Shown: piece by piece, positions 25,118 through 34,730 of the stretch
How the letters are laid out: each line of letters begins with the position of its first letter
Numbering within the stretch: position 1 is the first letter of the stretch
Origin: Pseudovibrio sp947494035
GTDB lineage: Bacteria > Pseudomonadota > Alphaproteobacteria > Rhizobiales > Stappiaceae
NCBI GenBank assembly: GCA_947494035.1
Contig: CANLTN010000007.1
Span: 180,548 to 244,547 of the forward strand
Direction: 5' to 3'
Length of the DNA stretch: 64,000 nt
Notes under the pieces: model-generated
Told to the model about the DNA's origin: nothing
The model's input: the letters and a program-made list of their open reading frames with translations, nothing else
The model's database searches: none
Program-made: the position numbers and the translations under genes

Positions 25118-26299
25118 CTAAGAGGAAAGCTTAAGGACTGGTGCCAGCGCCTTTTGAAAATCCCATCGTCCCCACATGATTGCGAGGATGAAGGCGCCGA
25201 GTGAAATCGAGATGAGGAACGTGAAGGGTTCTCCCGTCGTCAAACTTGCAGCGCCAAGGAGAGTTGCGGCAATGCCAGAGTAAGCTGCGAAGCTTTGCTT
25301 GAAGGCTGCCAAAGTGACGGAGACTGTTCCGGTGCATGAAAAAATGAAGGCGTTTGAGAAGGTTTCAAAATAGGCGCGGGCTATCGAGAGTATGGCAAAT
25401 AGCAGGGGGATCAGAACCCAGTGTAGCGCATCGAAATCCAGAGTGAGGGTGAGGCCGGCAAATGCGACAGCGCTCATGATGCAGGCGGCCATTAGGTGGT
25501 TTTGCGGAAACGTTTCAACAACCAGCTCTTGCCTGACGACAGCAAGGTTGTAGATGATTGCCCCGATGGCAGACGCTGACAAGGATAGGGATAACAGCGA
25601 CTTGGGAATCCCGTAGAAATTAAAGGTATAGGGCAGCAGGTTGGAGAACGTAAGTGACAAGCCGGAGGCCAATAGGATGGAACAGCCGAATCCTGCGAGG
25701 AACATGGTGGGAGTCTGGTTTGTCTCTGGGGTTTCGGTGCTGAAGCTCTGTGTTGGGGTTCTGCGAGATAGAGGGTACTTCAAAAGGCATAGGGTCGCGA
25801 CGCAGCAAAGGCAGAAGCTGAGTACGAAGACAGCTTGCTCACCAAAATAGATCGCAAAGAGCCCGCCGATCGCGGGAACGATAATCTTTGAAAGCGTATT
25901 GATGAGGTTGAGCAGAGCAGCGAACTGAGCTTTTTGGCTCCTGCTCACGGATTGTGCTTCTCCTGCGATTAGTGGTTGGAAGAAACCAATGCTGAGCGAG
26001 CGAATGAGCAGCAAAGGCAGGAGCGTGCCGAGTGTGTCTGCCCAGATGAGGCCGAGGGTGCAAAGTGCGCGGGTGATGGTGGTTGCTATCAGAAGATGAT
26101 TGGCATTGAAGCGATTGACGCATCTGGAAATGAAATTATTTAGTATGGCTTGTGGAGCGAGCATCGAGATCGACACTAATGCTACGCTAATTGCTGAGAA
26201 CTCCAGCTCATAACCTACATACGTCATGATGCTAATAAGGTCGATCCAAGCGCTGATGCTCAGGAGGGTAACGATTAGCAGGAGCGGTTTGTTCTTCAT
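25118..26299 (-). CDS. MFS transporter
   Basis: A 393-residue protein with about twelve hydrophobic segments in two halves, as in major facilitator drug or metabolite transporters. The loop ISRCVNRFNANHL between segments 2 and 3 is the place of motif A, but it is divergent. No substrate can be named. It is monocistronic, with the terminator of the small ORF between it and its convergent neighbour. Confidence 0.75.
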   Translation of the reverse strand: MKNKPLLLIVTLLSISAWIDLISIMTYVGYELEFSAISVALVSISMLAPQAILNNFISRCVNRFNANHLLIATTITRALCTLGLIWADTLGTLLPLLLIRSLSIGFFQPLIAGEAQSVSRSQKAQFAALLNLINTLSKIIVPAIGGLFAIYFGEQAVFVLSFCLCCVATLCLLKYPLSRRTPTQSFSTETPETNQTPTMFLAGFGCSILLASGLSLTFSNLLPYTFNFYGIPKSLLSLSLSASAIGAIIYNLAVVRQELVVETFPQNHLMAACIMSAVAFAGLTLTLDFDALHWVLIPLLFAILSIARAYFETFSNAFIFSCTGTVSVTLAAFKQSFAAYSGIAATLLGAASLTTGEPFTFLISISLGAFILAIMWGRWDFQKALAPVLKLSS

Positions 26300-26634
26300 A
26301 GAAATCCTAAGCGTAAATATGACTGCAGCAGACCGTAGTTGTCAGCATGGCTTTCATAATTATGCATCAGAACAAAAAGTGAACAAGATGGGGAGTCGAG
26401 AAGATGGTCTTGAGCGAAAGATGCCTGAATATTTCTAAGGCGGTTTGTTATGTCTGCCAGATAGGAGGCTATCTACAGGAAGCTCCGTGTGCCTTGGGGC
26501 GAGGCTTCAGGGCTTGGGGAGTGGTGAAAGAAGACGTCAATATATAGGTGCCGTCCAGCATGAAGAGGCTAACCAGTTCACCGAACAGAATGAAAAATTC
26601 TAAGGGTAAAACCTAACTGTATTTGCAGATCTGA
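26300..26634. other. Intergenic region
   Basis: About 335 bases between two minus-strand genes. It holds the promoter region of the MFS gene and the end of the M15-type gene. No terminator, RNA or repeat is evident. Confidence 0.4.
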
Positions 26635-28293
26635 TTATCTGGAGGAGACCTTTATCTCACCGGTATAAATCGAATCCAACCAAGCGATGGCAGAGCCACG
26701 TTTGATTCTTTTGCTGACTGGTTGATATGGCGTTTTGGTCAGTGAGTCTTTTAGGATTGATGTTACTGACGCCATCAGAGCCGTTAGCTGGTTTTGATCC
26801 GGATGCTGCATGGTGATGGTGCGGCGGTTATTTGCTGTCCATGTTGGATCCAGCATCAACACCGCATTGGCTTGTGGGGCGGAATGGAAACCGACCAAGG
26901 CAGCCTCCGTAATCGGAGTTCTGGCGGCAACTGTTTGTGGGGCCGGTTGCGGCTTGGGCAGGAGGTTAGGCAAGCGCTGTTCAACAAATGGGGCCTGCGC
27001 TGAGAGCGCAGACTTTTTGTTGAATTTACTCTGTGCCAGATCTGCTCCAGCATTTGGTGAAGCATAGGCCAGCTGCGTGTTTATGAGAGGGCGCAGACTG
27101 TCTGGTGTTTGCTCGCCAGTTGCTGCAATGATCGCGGCAATCCCGTCTTTGGGGGTTTCAACCTTTTGCGGCATGAGCGGGGTGCGTCGTGGCTCAGAAG
27201 GGGTGGCCGCTGGTAAAGCGGCGACCTCTATGATTTGTTCTGGCTTTATGCGAGGGAGAACTGATGCAAATAGAGTTTGCTCGGTTGCTAATGGTGCAGC
27301 CTCGGTTTCAGCCTTCGGTTTTGTGTAGGGTGTTAGAGCAGCCAGAGTGGTTGGTAATGCTGCTTCCGGTACCGGGCTTACTGCTGGTTGAGATGCCGCC
27401 AGTGCAACTTTCGGCTGTGGAATAGCATTAAACTCTGTTGCTGCCAGACGGCCAGGATCCTTCTCGCCTACGCTTGGTGCTTTCGAGATCGGCGTTGGAG
27501 CGGATGTGTTCTTCTCTTTATTGCCAGAGTTGCTGAACAGGCGAGAGAAGAAGCCTCCACCGCTCCTGGAGGAGGAGTTCGCTACGCTGGATGATCGGCC
27601 TGACTTTTTGTTCTGGATAGCAGCAAGTGTCTGCTTATAGCGCGCCATTGGTTTCCCGTCGGAGGGGATGTGAATGGTGTCGCCCTTTGGAAAGACTTTT
27701 TTCAGCTGGGAGCGGGTCATCCGTGGCCAGTGGCGCACTGAGCCGGTGTCCAAGTGAACAAACGGTGTGTTCGAGCGCGGATAGTACCCAACGCCGCCAA
27801 CATGCTGGCGCAGACCAAGTGCACGCAGCTTGGCTGTGCTTACGCCTGGAATGAAGAAATCAATGGCACGGCCTTGGGTGTGCTGGCTGTTTTTAGCAAC
27901 ACCGCTGGATCGTGAACGAAGCATGTTGTTGGTTTTGGGTGAGCGGTACGCAGAGACAATGTTGATGTATTTGTTTGAACCGGTCTTCTGGTAAACCTCC
28001 CAAAGCAGGTCAAACAGTTCCGGGTCCATCTTTGTTGGCTCTTTTTGCCGCCAATCCCGAAGGAAGTTGTTGAGCTTGCGAAGGCCTGCTTTGTCATAGC
28101 GACCATTCCGCTTGAAGGTGATTTCCGCCCGTTCTTTTGTGTGGGTGAAGTACAGCTTGAGCGTGCGTGTGCTCGCGCTAGCTGAGGCGATTGAGGTGAG
28201 GGAGAAGGCACAAAAAACAGCTGCGACCAGCAAAGAAATGCCTGGCAGACGTTTACCAAAGTCCGAGCGCCCGAATGCAATTATGTCACGCAA
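26635..28293 (-). CDS. DUF882 / M15-type peptidoglycan endopeptidase-like protein
   Basis: A 552-residue exported protein. A hydrophobic segment near residues 18-40 is a signal peptide or anchor. Residues about 45-210 form a DUF882 (peptidase M15A-like, YcbK) domain: SAYRSP, then SQHTQGRAIDFF supplying a His and an Asp, and PFVHLDTG supplying a second His for zinc. The remaining 300 residues are rich in Pro, Ala and Ser and look unstructured. YcbK/MepK-type enzymes cleave 3-3 cross-links in peptidoglycan. That fits the L,D-transpeptidase gene just upstream on the same strand, which makes such links. Confidence 0.82.
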   Translation of the reverse strand: MRDIIAFGRSDFGKRLPGISLLVAAVFCAFSLTSIASASASTRTLKLYFTHTKERAEITFKRNGRYDKAGLRKLNNFLRDWRQKEPTKMDPELFDLLWEVYQKTGSNKYINIVSAYRSPKTNNMLRSRSSGVAKNSQHTQGRAIDFFIPGVSTAKLRALGLRQHVGGVGYYPRSNTPFVHLDTGSVRHWPRMTRSQLKKVFPKGDTIHIPSDGKPMARYKQTLAAIQNKKSGRSSSVANSSSRSGGGFFSRLFSNSGNKEKNTSAPTPISKAPSVGEKDPGRLAATEFNAIPQPKVALAASQPAVSPVPEAALPTTLAALTPYTKPKAETEAAPLATEQTLFASVLPRIKPEQIIEVAALPAATPSEPRRTPLMPQKVETPKDGIAAIIAATGEQTPDSLRPLINTQLAYASPNAGADLAQSKFNKKSALSAQAPFVEQRLPNLLPKPQPAPQTVAARTPITEAALVGFHSAPQANAVLMLDPTWTANNRRTITMQHPDQNQLTALMASVTSILKDSLTKTPYQPVSKRIKRGSAIAWLDSIYTGEIKVSSR

Positions 28294-28530
28294 TTGAATC
28301 TCGCTTTCGCGTTATTTTGGCTACTACCTTACCCAAGAGCCCCACCTCTTTTGTTTAGTGTGGGCAAGGTTAACGATGCTTTACTTTAGTGACAATTAGC
28401 GCGAACTAGTGGCAGCCCTGCAACAATCATTGTTTTTTGCCAGAATCTGCTATTTACCTGCGACAAATGCGCGCGAATCCGCACGCATAAGTCTACGTTT
28501 CACTGTGGATACATGTGAATAGTGACAATT

Positions 28531-30183
28531 TTAGAGATTTAGAGCGTCGATGGTCGCTTGATTGTGGCCATAGATATCGGGGCGTCTTTGCAGCTTTCCG
28601 GATTCATCCACAAAGGCGGTAAAGTAGGAAAGGTGCACCGGAATATCCCTTTGCAGATTCACCTGTGTCTGCTTCTTGCCGACCAGCGAACGGATGTAGT
28701 TGCCGGTGATGGTGTTCTGTGTCGCCATCAAAGCATCTGCAAATTCGAACGGGTTTTGCACGCGGACACAGCCATGGGAGAAGGCACGCTCAGAGCGGTT
28801 GAACAGCGATTTTGACGGCGTGTCATGCAAGTATACGTTGTGCTTGTTCGGGAACATGAACTTGATTTTACCAAGTGCGTTGCCGCGTCCCGGGCGCTGA
28901 CGAATACGGATTTGCTTGAAGGTGACCGTATCCCAGTTTACCCGGCGTGGGTCCACAATCTTGCCGCCGTACACGATCTCGTAGTTACCCTTTTGCAGGT
29001 AGTTTTGCGGGTTGGTTGCCCGGAGCTCCGGCAGAAGTTCTTTGGATGCGATGGAATACGGCACGTTCCAATATGGGTTTACGACCACGTGCTGTATCTT
29101 GTCTGAGAACACTGGCGTCTGGTTGGAGCGTTTGCCGACCACAACGCGGGTTTCATAAAGAACGAAGCCATCCATGTTCAGGCGAACCATGAACTCAGGG
29201 ATGTTCACCCGCAAGTGGGTTTCGCCGAGTTCACGGGGCATCCAGCGCCAGCGTTCCATGTTGGCGATAATATCTTTGATCGGGTCACCGCTCACGCGGC
29301 CATTGAGGGCGAGTAGCGTCCGTGGACCGACTGCACCATCCGGATGCAAGCCGTTTGCAGCTTGAAATGCCTCGACTGCATAAGCCAATTCCTGCGTGTA
29401 AACGTTTGTTTGGTACTCTACGGTTGGAACGCTCAGGCGTTCGCGGAGCAGGGCAACGCGGGAGCTTTTTGTACCAACCTTAAGAACTTTGCCGGATGGA
29501 ATGACGACCTGCTTCTCCAAATCACCATTTTCGGTTTGCTCGCGTAGCAGCGCCAGTTGTTCTTTTAGTGCTTTGTATTCGACATGCTGTGGGTTGAAGG
29601 CAGCGAGTACTTGTGCCGGGGCAACCGAGCGCGCAACGGAGGCCAGCGCTTCAATCGGATCGGGTCTTTCCGGGCGGAGAGTAATATCCTTGGAGATTGC
29701 AGAGGGGCTGACACGACCTGCCTGCGCATCCTCTGCGTATTTGAGGATGGAATGGGTTAGCTCAAGTTCTGCTGCTGCGATTTGCTCGGGCGTGGCTTTG
29801 CCATCGGTATTAAAGTTGGTCTCCGGCACCGGGTAGTCGGCGGAGCGCAGGCCTTCGTCATCAGCGGATTGCAGAGTTTCCATAACAGCAAGGGCGCTGG
29901 TGGTCAGTTTGCCTTTCACGATCCAAGCTGGCTGGAAGCTTCTGTTTTCGTAGAACAGCTTTGCAGCGGCGGCCTCGCGTTTTGCATGGAAATTCCGTGG
30001 GTGAAGCTTTTTGCTGAATGCCTGTTGGATTTCCTGTGCAACGGGATTGCCCAGAGCAAGGTTTACTTGCTCAGACTGCGCGTCAAGATTGTCAGGAATC
30101 GCTGCTTGTGCAGAGTACACAGTTGATGAAAGCGCAAAAACTGCCCCTGCGAGCAATACTGATGTGCTCGTTCTACCAAACAT
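28531..30183 (-). CDS. L,D-transpeptidase of the YcbB/LdtD type
   Basis: A 550-residue periplasmic enzyme that forms 3-3 peptidoglycan cross-links. A signal peptide covers about residues 1-27 (cleavage near AQA). A scaffold domain follows, then a peptidoglycan-binding domain (about 232-295, with GAVGPRTLLALN), then the YkuD catalytic domain. The nucleophile is Cys472 in SHGCVRV, with His470 next to it. Length and order match YcbB. The M15-type hydrolase lies downstream, so synthesis and cleavage of the same bonds are encoded together. Confidence 0.88.
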   Translation of the reverse strand: MFGRTSTSVLLAGAVFALSSTVYSAQAAIPDNLDAQSEQVNLALGNPVAQEIQQAFSKKLHPRNFHAKREAAAAKLFYENRSFQPAWIVKGKLTTSALAVMETLQSADDEGLRSADYPVPETNFNTDGKATPEQIAAAELELTHSILKYAEDAQAGRVSPSAISKDITLRPERPDPIEALASVARSVAPAQVLAAFNPQHVEYKALKEQLALLREQTENGDLEKQVVIPSGKVLKVGTKSSRVALLRERLSVPTVEYQTNVYTQELAYAVEAFQAANGLHPDGAVGPRTLLALNGRVSGDPIKDIIANMERWRWMPRELGETHLRVNIPEFMVRLNMDGFVLYETRVVVGKRSNQTPVFSDKIQHVVVNPYWNVPYSIASKELLPELRATNPQNYLQKGNYEIVYGGKIVDPRRVNWDTVTFKQIRIRQRPGRGNALGKIKFMFPNKHNVYLHDTPSKSLFNRSERAFSHGCVRVQNPFEFADALMATQNTITGNYIRSLVGKKQTQVNLQRDIPVHLSYFTAFVDESGKLQRRPDIYGHNQATIDALNL

Positions 30184-30469
30184 TTATGACTACCCACCTG
30201 ATAACTCTTTGATCTTTCACGGCGTAAGAAGAACGTCTTGAAATTTCAGAGTGTTGTTTTGCCCAAATTTATATTTATTACGCATATACACTAATGCGTT
30301 TGAGATAGCACGGCAGCGCAATGTTTTAAATTCAAGGTTTAGTGATTTTAACTTAAACCCACGGTTTTTTGCTGGTTGCTGTGCTTAATCGATTTATTGT
30401 GGCTCGCTCCAACTTCTGTTCGAGAGAGCTTCTTTTGCACAGCAAACGTGAACCCAAAGGGATTGATCC

Positions 30470-32026
30470 TTAGTGCGCTGCTTTCTGTGCTGGCGTTTCT
30501 TCCAGACCGTATTCTTTTAGCTTGCGATAGAGCGTTGAACGCCCAATTCCCAAGCGCCTAGCAACCTCTGTCATACGGCCCCCGTAATGAGAGATTGCTG
30601 TGCGGATCATCTCTTCCTCCACGCTGGTCAGCGTGCGCACATGACCTTCACCATCAAGGGAGCGCATGTATCCAAAGGGAGGTTGTTCCGCATCGAAGGC
30701 TGAAACGGCTTCGACCTGAAGAAATTGTTCGTCCTGCTGTTCCTCCCACTTACTCGCCACACCAAGGGATGAAGAATAGACGTCAGTCTGCGGTTCTTTC
30801 TTTCCGACAGACGATGCTGCCGCATAACTCATTGGCGTATCAGTCGCTTGAGCTATTTGTGGGAAGTCTTCGCATGTCAGGCTTGGACCATCGCACAGGA
30901 CAACGGCGCGGAATACTGCGTTTTCGAGCTGGCGAATGTTGCCAGGCCAGTCATAACTCTTAAGCATATTAACTGTGTCAGAAGTGATGCCCGTGATTTG
31001 AGGTTTGCTCTCTTCTGCAGCAAATCGCGCGAGAAAATGGCGGGTTAACTCAGGGATATCCTCACTACGATCCCGGAGGGGAGGGACCCAGATTGGGAAG
31101 ACATTGAGACGGTAGTAGAGATCCTCGCGAAACTTACCTTCTTTCACCTGATCGATCAGGCGCCGGTTTGTTGCGGAGATCAGGCGGAAGTCCACTTTTG
31201 CCGGTTTGCGCGCTCCGACCGGGTCCACTTCACCCTCCTGCAAAGCGCGGAGGAGTTTTACCTGAACTTCAAGAGGCAGTTCGCCAACCTCATCAAGGAA
31301 CAAAGTGCCGCCATTAGCCTCTTGGAATTTACCGATGTGCTTTTCTACGGCACCGGTGAATGCACCTTTCTCATGGCCAAAAAGAATGGATTCCACCAAG
31401 TGGTCCGGAATAGCTCCGCAGTTTACAGTGACAAATGGCTTGGACCGCCTTTCACTGGAACCTTGAATAGCGCGCGCAATCAGCTCCTTGCCAACACCAG
31501 ACTCGCCTTCGATCAGGATTGGAATGTTGGAGGAAGCGGCCCTTTCGCCCAGTCGTAACACACGGTCCATGGGCTCTGAGCGTGTCACGATATTCTTGAA
31601 GGTGAGAGTGCCATCTGCGTGTTTGTGGAGGCGTGTGAGTTCGCCTTCCAACGCGGCAACCTTGAGCAGGTTGGTGATGGAAACTTGTAACCGTTCTGGC
31701 CGGCATGGCTTTACGACGAAGTCCTGAGCTCCGGCGCGCATGGCCTCAATGACCGTTTCGATGCTGCCATTCGATGTTTGCACGATGACAGGCACTGCAT
31801 TTTTGGCAGCGCGTGTCCCTTCGAGAACCTGAAACCCGTCTACTGCGGGCATCATGAGATCAAGGATCACCAAGTCAATTTCTGACTGCGCCTTACCAGT
31901 CAGGATTTCCAGTGCCTCGCGGCCATCAACGCAGCTTTTGGAGCGATATCCGAATTGTTTTACTGCGGCTTCCAGCAAGCGACGTTGGACCGGATCATCG
32001 TCTACGATCAAAATGCGCTGTGCCAT
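30470..32026 (-). CDS. NtrC-family sigma-54-dependent response regulator
   Basis: About 518 residues from ATG 32026, preceded by a GAAGGGA ribosome-binding site; the frame is open to 32071. The receiver domain has the acidic pocket VDDD and the phospho-acceptor Asp56 in LVILDLMMP. The AAA+ domain has Walker A GESGVGKE, the sigma-54 contact loop GAFTGA, and Walker B TLFLDEVGE. The C-terminal Fis-type helix-turn-helix reads MTEVARRLGIGRSTLYRKLKEYG. No sensor kinase is adjacent, so the input is unknown. Confidence 0.9.
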   Translation of the reverse strand: MAQRILIVDDDPVQRRLLEAAVKQFGYRSKSCVDGREALEILTGKAQSEIDLVILDLMMPAVDGFQVLEGTRAAKNAVPVIVQTSNGSIETVIEAMRAGAQDFVVKPCRPERLQVSITNLLKVAALEGELTRLHKHADGTLTFKNIVTRSEPMDRVLRLGERAASSNIPILIEGESGVGKELIARAIQGSSERRSKPFVTVNCGAIPDHLVESILFGHEKGAFTGAVEKHIGKFQEANGGTLFLDEVGELPLEVQVKLLRALQEGEVDPVGARKPAKVDFRLISATNRRLIDQVKEGKFREDLYYRLNVFPIWVPPLRDRSEDIPELTRHFLARFAAEESKPQITGITSDTVNMLKSYDWPGNIRQLENAVFRAVVLCDGPSLTCEDFPQIAQATDTPMSYAAASSVGKKEPQTDVYSSSLGVASKWEEQQDEQFLQVEAVSAFDAEQPPFGYMRSLDGEGHVRTLTSVEEEMIRTAISHYGGRMTEVARRLGIGRSTLYRKLKEYGLEETPAQKAAH

Positions 32027-32253
32027 GGAAATCCCTTCAAATTGACTGGAGAGTAATGCATAGTGTGCCAATTCAGGTCATCCTGCACGCAATTTGGTAA
32101 ACAAAATGCCCACTTCAATTTGGGGATCTTGCAAAAAGACGCCATTGCATGTGGAAGGATTGGACGCATATTAAAACGGTGTGCTGCAGAACTGGTTTTG
32201 CGCACTTCAGGTTGTTTTTTTGGCGCAATGCCAACCCATAATCGGACGCTCAT

Positions 32254-34101
32254 ATGACACTCAAGTACGTCACTCCTTCTTCCATCGCCTATCAAAGTGC
32301 TGATGCAGCCACGGCAGAGTCTGCCCTTGGTGATCTTCCGGAGTGGGATCTTTCTGTTTTCTATAGCTCTATTGACGATCCGGAGATTGATCGGGATATG
32401 GCGCGGGCGAAAGATCTGGCGGAGCAGTTCGAGACTGATTGCAAGGGCAAACTTGCCGAGATTGCAGCGCGTTCCGGTGACGAGCTTGCAGCGGTTGTTC
32501 GCCGCTATGAAGAGCTTGAAGATCTGATGGGGCGCATTGGTTCATTTGCTGGCCTAGCGTATACCTACATCACCACGGATCCGGCCCGCCAGAAGTTCTA
32601 TGGTGATGTGCAGGAGAAGCTGACCACAGCAAGCCTTCATATGCTCTTCTTCTCGCTTGAGATGAACAAGATTGAAGATGAAGTGCTGGAAAAAGCGCTC
32701 GCCTCTGAAAAGCTTGCTTATTACCGTCCATGGTTGGAAGACCTGCGTAAAGAGCGGCCTCATGAACGTAGTGAGGAGATTGAGCAGCTGTTCCATGAAA
32801 AGCATGTGACTGGTGCTGCTGCATGGAACCGTTTGTTTGATGAGACGATTTCCGGTTCTCGTTACGAGATTGATGGTGAAGAGCTTTCCATCGAGCAAAC
32901 GCTGAACCTGCTGCAAGGTCCAGATGGGGAAATGCGTGAGAAGGCTGCTGCGGCGCTTTCTAAAACGTTTTCCGATAATCTGAGCATCTTCACGCTGATC
33001 ACGAACACGTTGGCAAAAGATAAAGACACCTACGATCGTTGGCATAACTTTGAGGACATTGCTGACAGTCGGCACCTAGCCAACCGGGTAGAGCGCGAAG
33101 TTGTAGATGCGCTGGTGGATGCGGTTCGGACCGCTTATCCGCGTCTGTCACACCGCTACTATGCAATGAAAGCCAAGTGGCTTGGTGTTGAGAAGATGAA
33201 ATTCTGGGATCGTAACGCGCCATTGCCGCAGGCTGATACCCGCGAAATTCCGTGGGATGAGGCTAAGAGCACAGTGCTGGATGCCTATTCCAAGTTTGCG
33301 CCTGAGCTCTCTGATATTGCGGAGCAATTCTTTGATAAGAACTGGATTGATGCCGCGGCTCGCCCAGGAAAGTCTCCGGGTGCTTTCTCTCATCCCACAG
33401 TGCCAAGTGCGCACCCGTTTGTGTTGATCAACTACCAAGGCAAAATTCGCGATGTCATGACACTCGCGCATGAGCTTGGTCATGGTGTGCATCAGGTTCT
33501 TGCTGCACCAAATGGTGCGTTGATGGCACCAACACCGCTGACACTGGCTGAGACGGCTTCTGTGTTTGGTGAAATGCTGACCTTTAAGGATTTACTGGCG
33601 AAGGCCGAGACACCTGAGAAGCGTCAGATCATGCTCGCTAGCAAAGTGGAAGACATGCTGAACACGGTTGTGCGCCAGATTGCGTTCTACACCTTTGAAC
33701 GTCAGGTGCATGAGCTACGCAAGGAAGGTGAGCTGACTGCCGAGCAGATTTCAGCGATTTGGATGGGTGTTCAGGAAGAGAGCCTTGGTGAGGCGATTGA
33801 TCTTGAAGGTGGCTATGAAAACTACTGGACCTACATCCCGCATTTCATCCATTCGCCGTTCTATGTTTACGCTTATGCCTTTGGTGATTGTCTGGTGAAC
33901 TCGCTCTATGCGGTTTACGAGGAAACAGAAGAGGGCTTCCAGCAGAAGTACTTCGACCTGCTGAAAGCGGGCGGCACCAAACACCACAGCGAACTGCTTG
34001 CTCCATTCGGCCTCGACGCCACCGACCCTGCCTTCTGGCAGAAAGGTCTGGCAGTGATCGAACGCTTTATCGATGAGCTGGAAGAGATGGACAAGGCGTA
34101 A
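32254..34101 (+). CDS. pepF: M3-family oligoendopeptidase F
   Basis: A 615-residue zinc metallopeptidase of the M3 family that degrades short peptides in the cytosol. The zinc motif HELGH is at about residues 406-410, with the downstream glutamate in TASVFGEM. Full length is typical of PepF-like enzymes. There is no signal peptide. It is divergent from the response-regulator gene and ends in a clear terminator. Confidence 0.88.
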   Translation: MTLKYVTPSSIAYQSADAATAESALGDLPEWDLSVFYSSIDDPEIDRDMARAKDLAEQFETDCKGKLAEIAARSGDELAAVVRRYEELEDLMGRIGSFAGLAYTYITTDPARQKFYGDVQEKLTTASLHMLFFSLEMNKIEDEVLEKALASEKLAYYRPWLEDLRKERPHERSEEIEQLFHEKHVTGAAAWNRLFDETISGSRYEIDGEELSIEQTLNLLQGPDGEMREKAAAALSKTFSDNLSIFTLITNTLAKDKDTYDRWHNFEDIADSRHLANRVEREVVDALVDAVRTAYPRLSHRYYAMKAKWLGVEKMKFWDRNAPLPQADTREIPWDEAKSTVLDAYSKFAPELSDIAEQFFDKNWIDAAARPGKSPGAFSHPTVPSAHPFVLINYQGKIRDVMTLAHELGHGVHQVLAAPNGALMAPTPLTLAETASVFGEMLTFKDLLAKAETPEKRQIMLASKVEDMLNTVVRQIAFYTFERQVHELRKEGELTAEQISAIWMGVQEESLGEAIDLEGGYENYWTYIPHFIHSPFYVYAYAFGDCLVNSLYAVYEETEEGFQQKYFDLLKAGGTKHHSELLAPFGLDATDPAFWQKGLAVIERFIDELEEMDKA

Positions 34102-34124
34102 GTTATACGTAGCTTGAGCTTTTC

Positions 34125-34155
34125 AAGGCGGGAGCTTCGTGCTCTCGCCTTTTTT
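34125..34155 (+). terminator. Intrinsic terminator of pepF
   Basis: AAGGCGGGAGC and GCTCTCGCCTT form a stem around TTCGT, followed by TTTT, starting 24 bases after the pepF stop. Confidence 0.8.
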
Positions 34156-34181
34156 ATTGCAAAATAGCGTGTGGTATCTTG

Positions 34182-34559
34182 CTAGCGGTGTTGGTCTATC
34201 AGGATGGGATTGCCATCCGGATCAATCACTGTGAAGTTTGCTGGGCCTGACGTGGTTTCATCTGCCTCAGGCCCATGAATTTCGACACCATTTGCCTTCA
34301 AGTGCTTCTGGAGCTCTCTTATGTCGGTGAAGTTATCAAGGGCCTGCGCGTCCTGATTCCATCCGGGATTGAAGGTCAGCATGTTTTTCTCAAACATTCC
34401 CTGAAATAGTCCGATGATTGTCTCGCCATTTTTCATGATGGCCCAACCAGCCGTGCCGTCACAAGCTGGATCGCATGTGAATCCGAGTTTTTGGTAGAAT
34501 GCGATTGAAGCTTTGATGTCTTTGACCGCCAAGCTGATTGAAAATGCACCGAGTTGCAT
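34182..34559 (-). CDS. VOC-superfamily (glyoxalase/bleomycin-resistance-like) protein
   Basis: A 125-residue single VOC module. It begins with FSISLAVKDIKASIAFYQKLGF and ends with NFTVIDPDGNPILIDQH, the two ends of the beta-alpha-beta-beta-beta fold. Such proteins are metal-dependent lyases, dioxygenases or drug binders and act as dimers. No substrate can be deduced. Confidence 0.75.
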   Translation of the reverse strand: MQLGAFSISLAVKDIKASIAFYQKLGFTCDPACDGTAGWAIMKNGETIIGLFQGMFEKNMLTFNPGWNQDAQALDNFTDIRELQKHLKANGVEIHGPEADETTSGPANFTVIDPDGNPILIDQHR

Positions 34560-34693
34560 GTGACTTCCCCCTCAAGAAAAATAGTAAAGCATTTTGAGAA
34601 CAGCGTAACGGAAGATTGCTAGCTCTTAAACCGGCAAGGGGTGAGCCTGCATAAGTTTGAGGTTGTGTTGCAACGCTCATTCCTTTATTGCAG

Positions 34694-34716
34694 TTTATTA
34701 TACGGTGTATAATAAA
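34694..34716. promoter_or_regulatory. Perfect palindromic operator of the reductase-TetR operon
   Basis: TTTATTATAC and GTATAATAAA are exact inverted repeats separated by GGT. The right arm contains TATAAT, a consensus -10 box. The site lies directly before a two-gene operon whose second gene is a TetR-type repressor, the classic layout for autorepression. The repressor would block RNA polymerase at its own promoter. Confidence 0.7.
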
Positions 34717-34730
34717 TGGGGATTGGTGCT

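Noticed and set aside
26794..28297. Several plus-strand frames opposite the M15-type gene
   Set aside because: They are shadow frames of a GC-rich coding region, with no start context and no family likeness.
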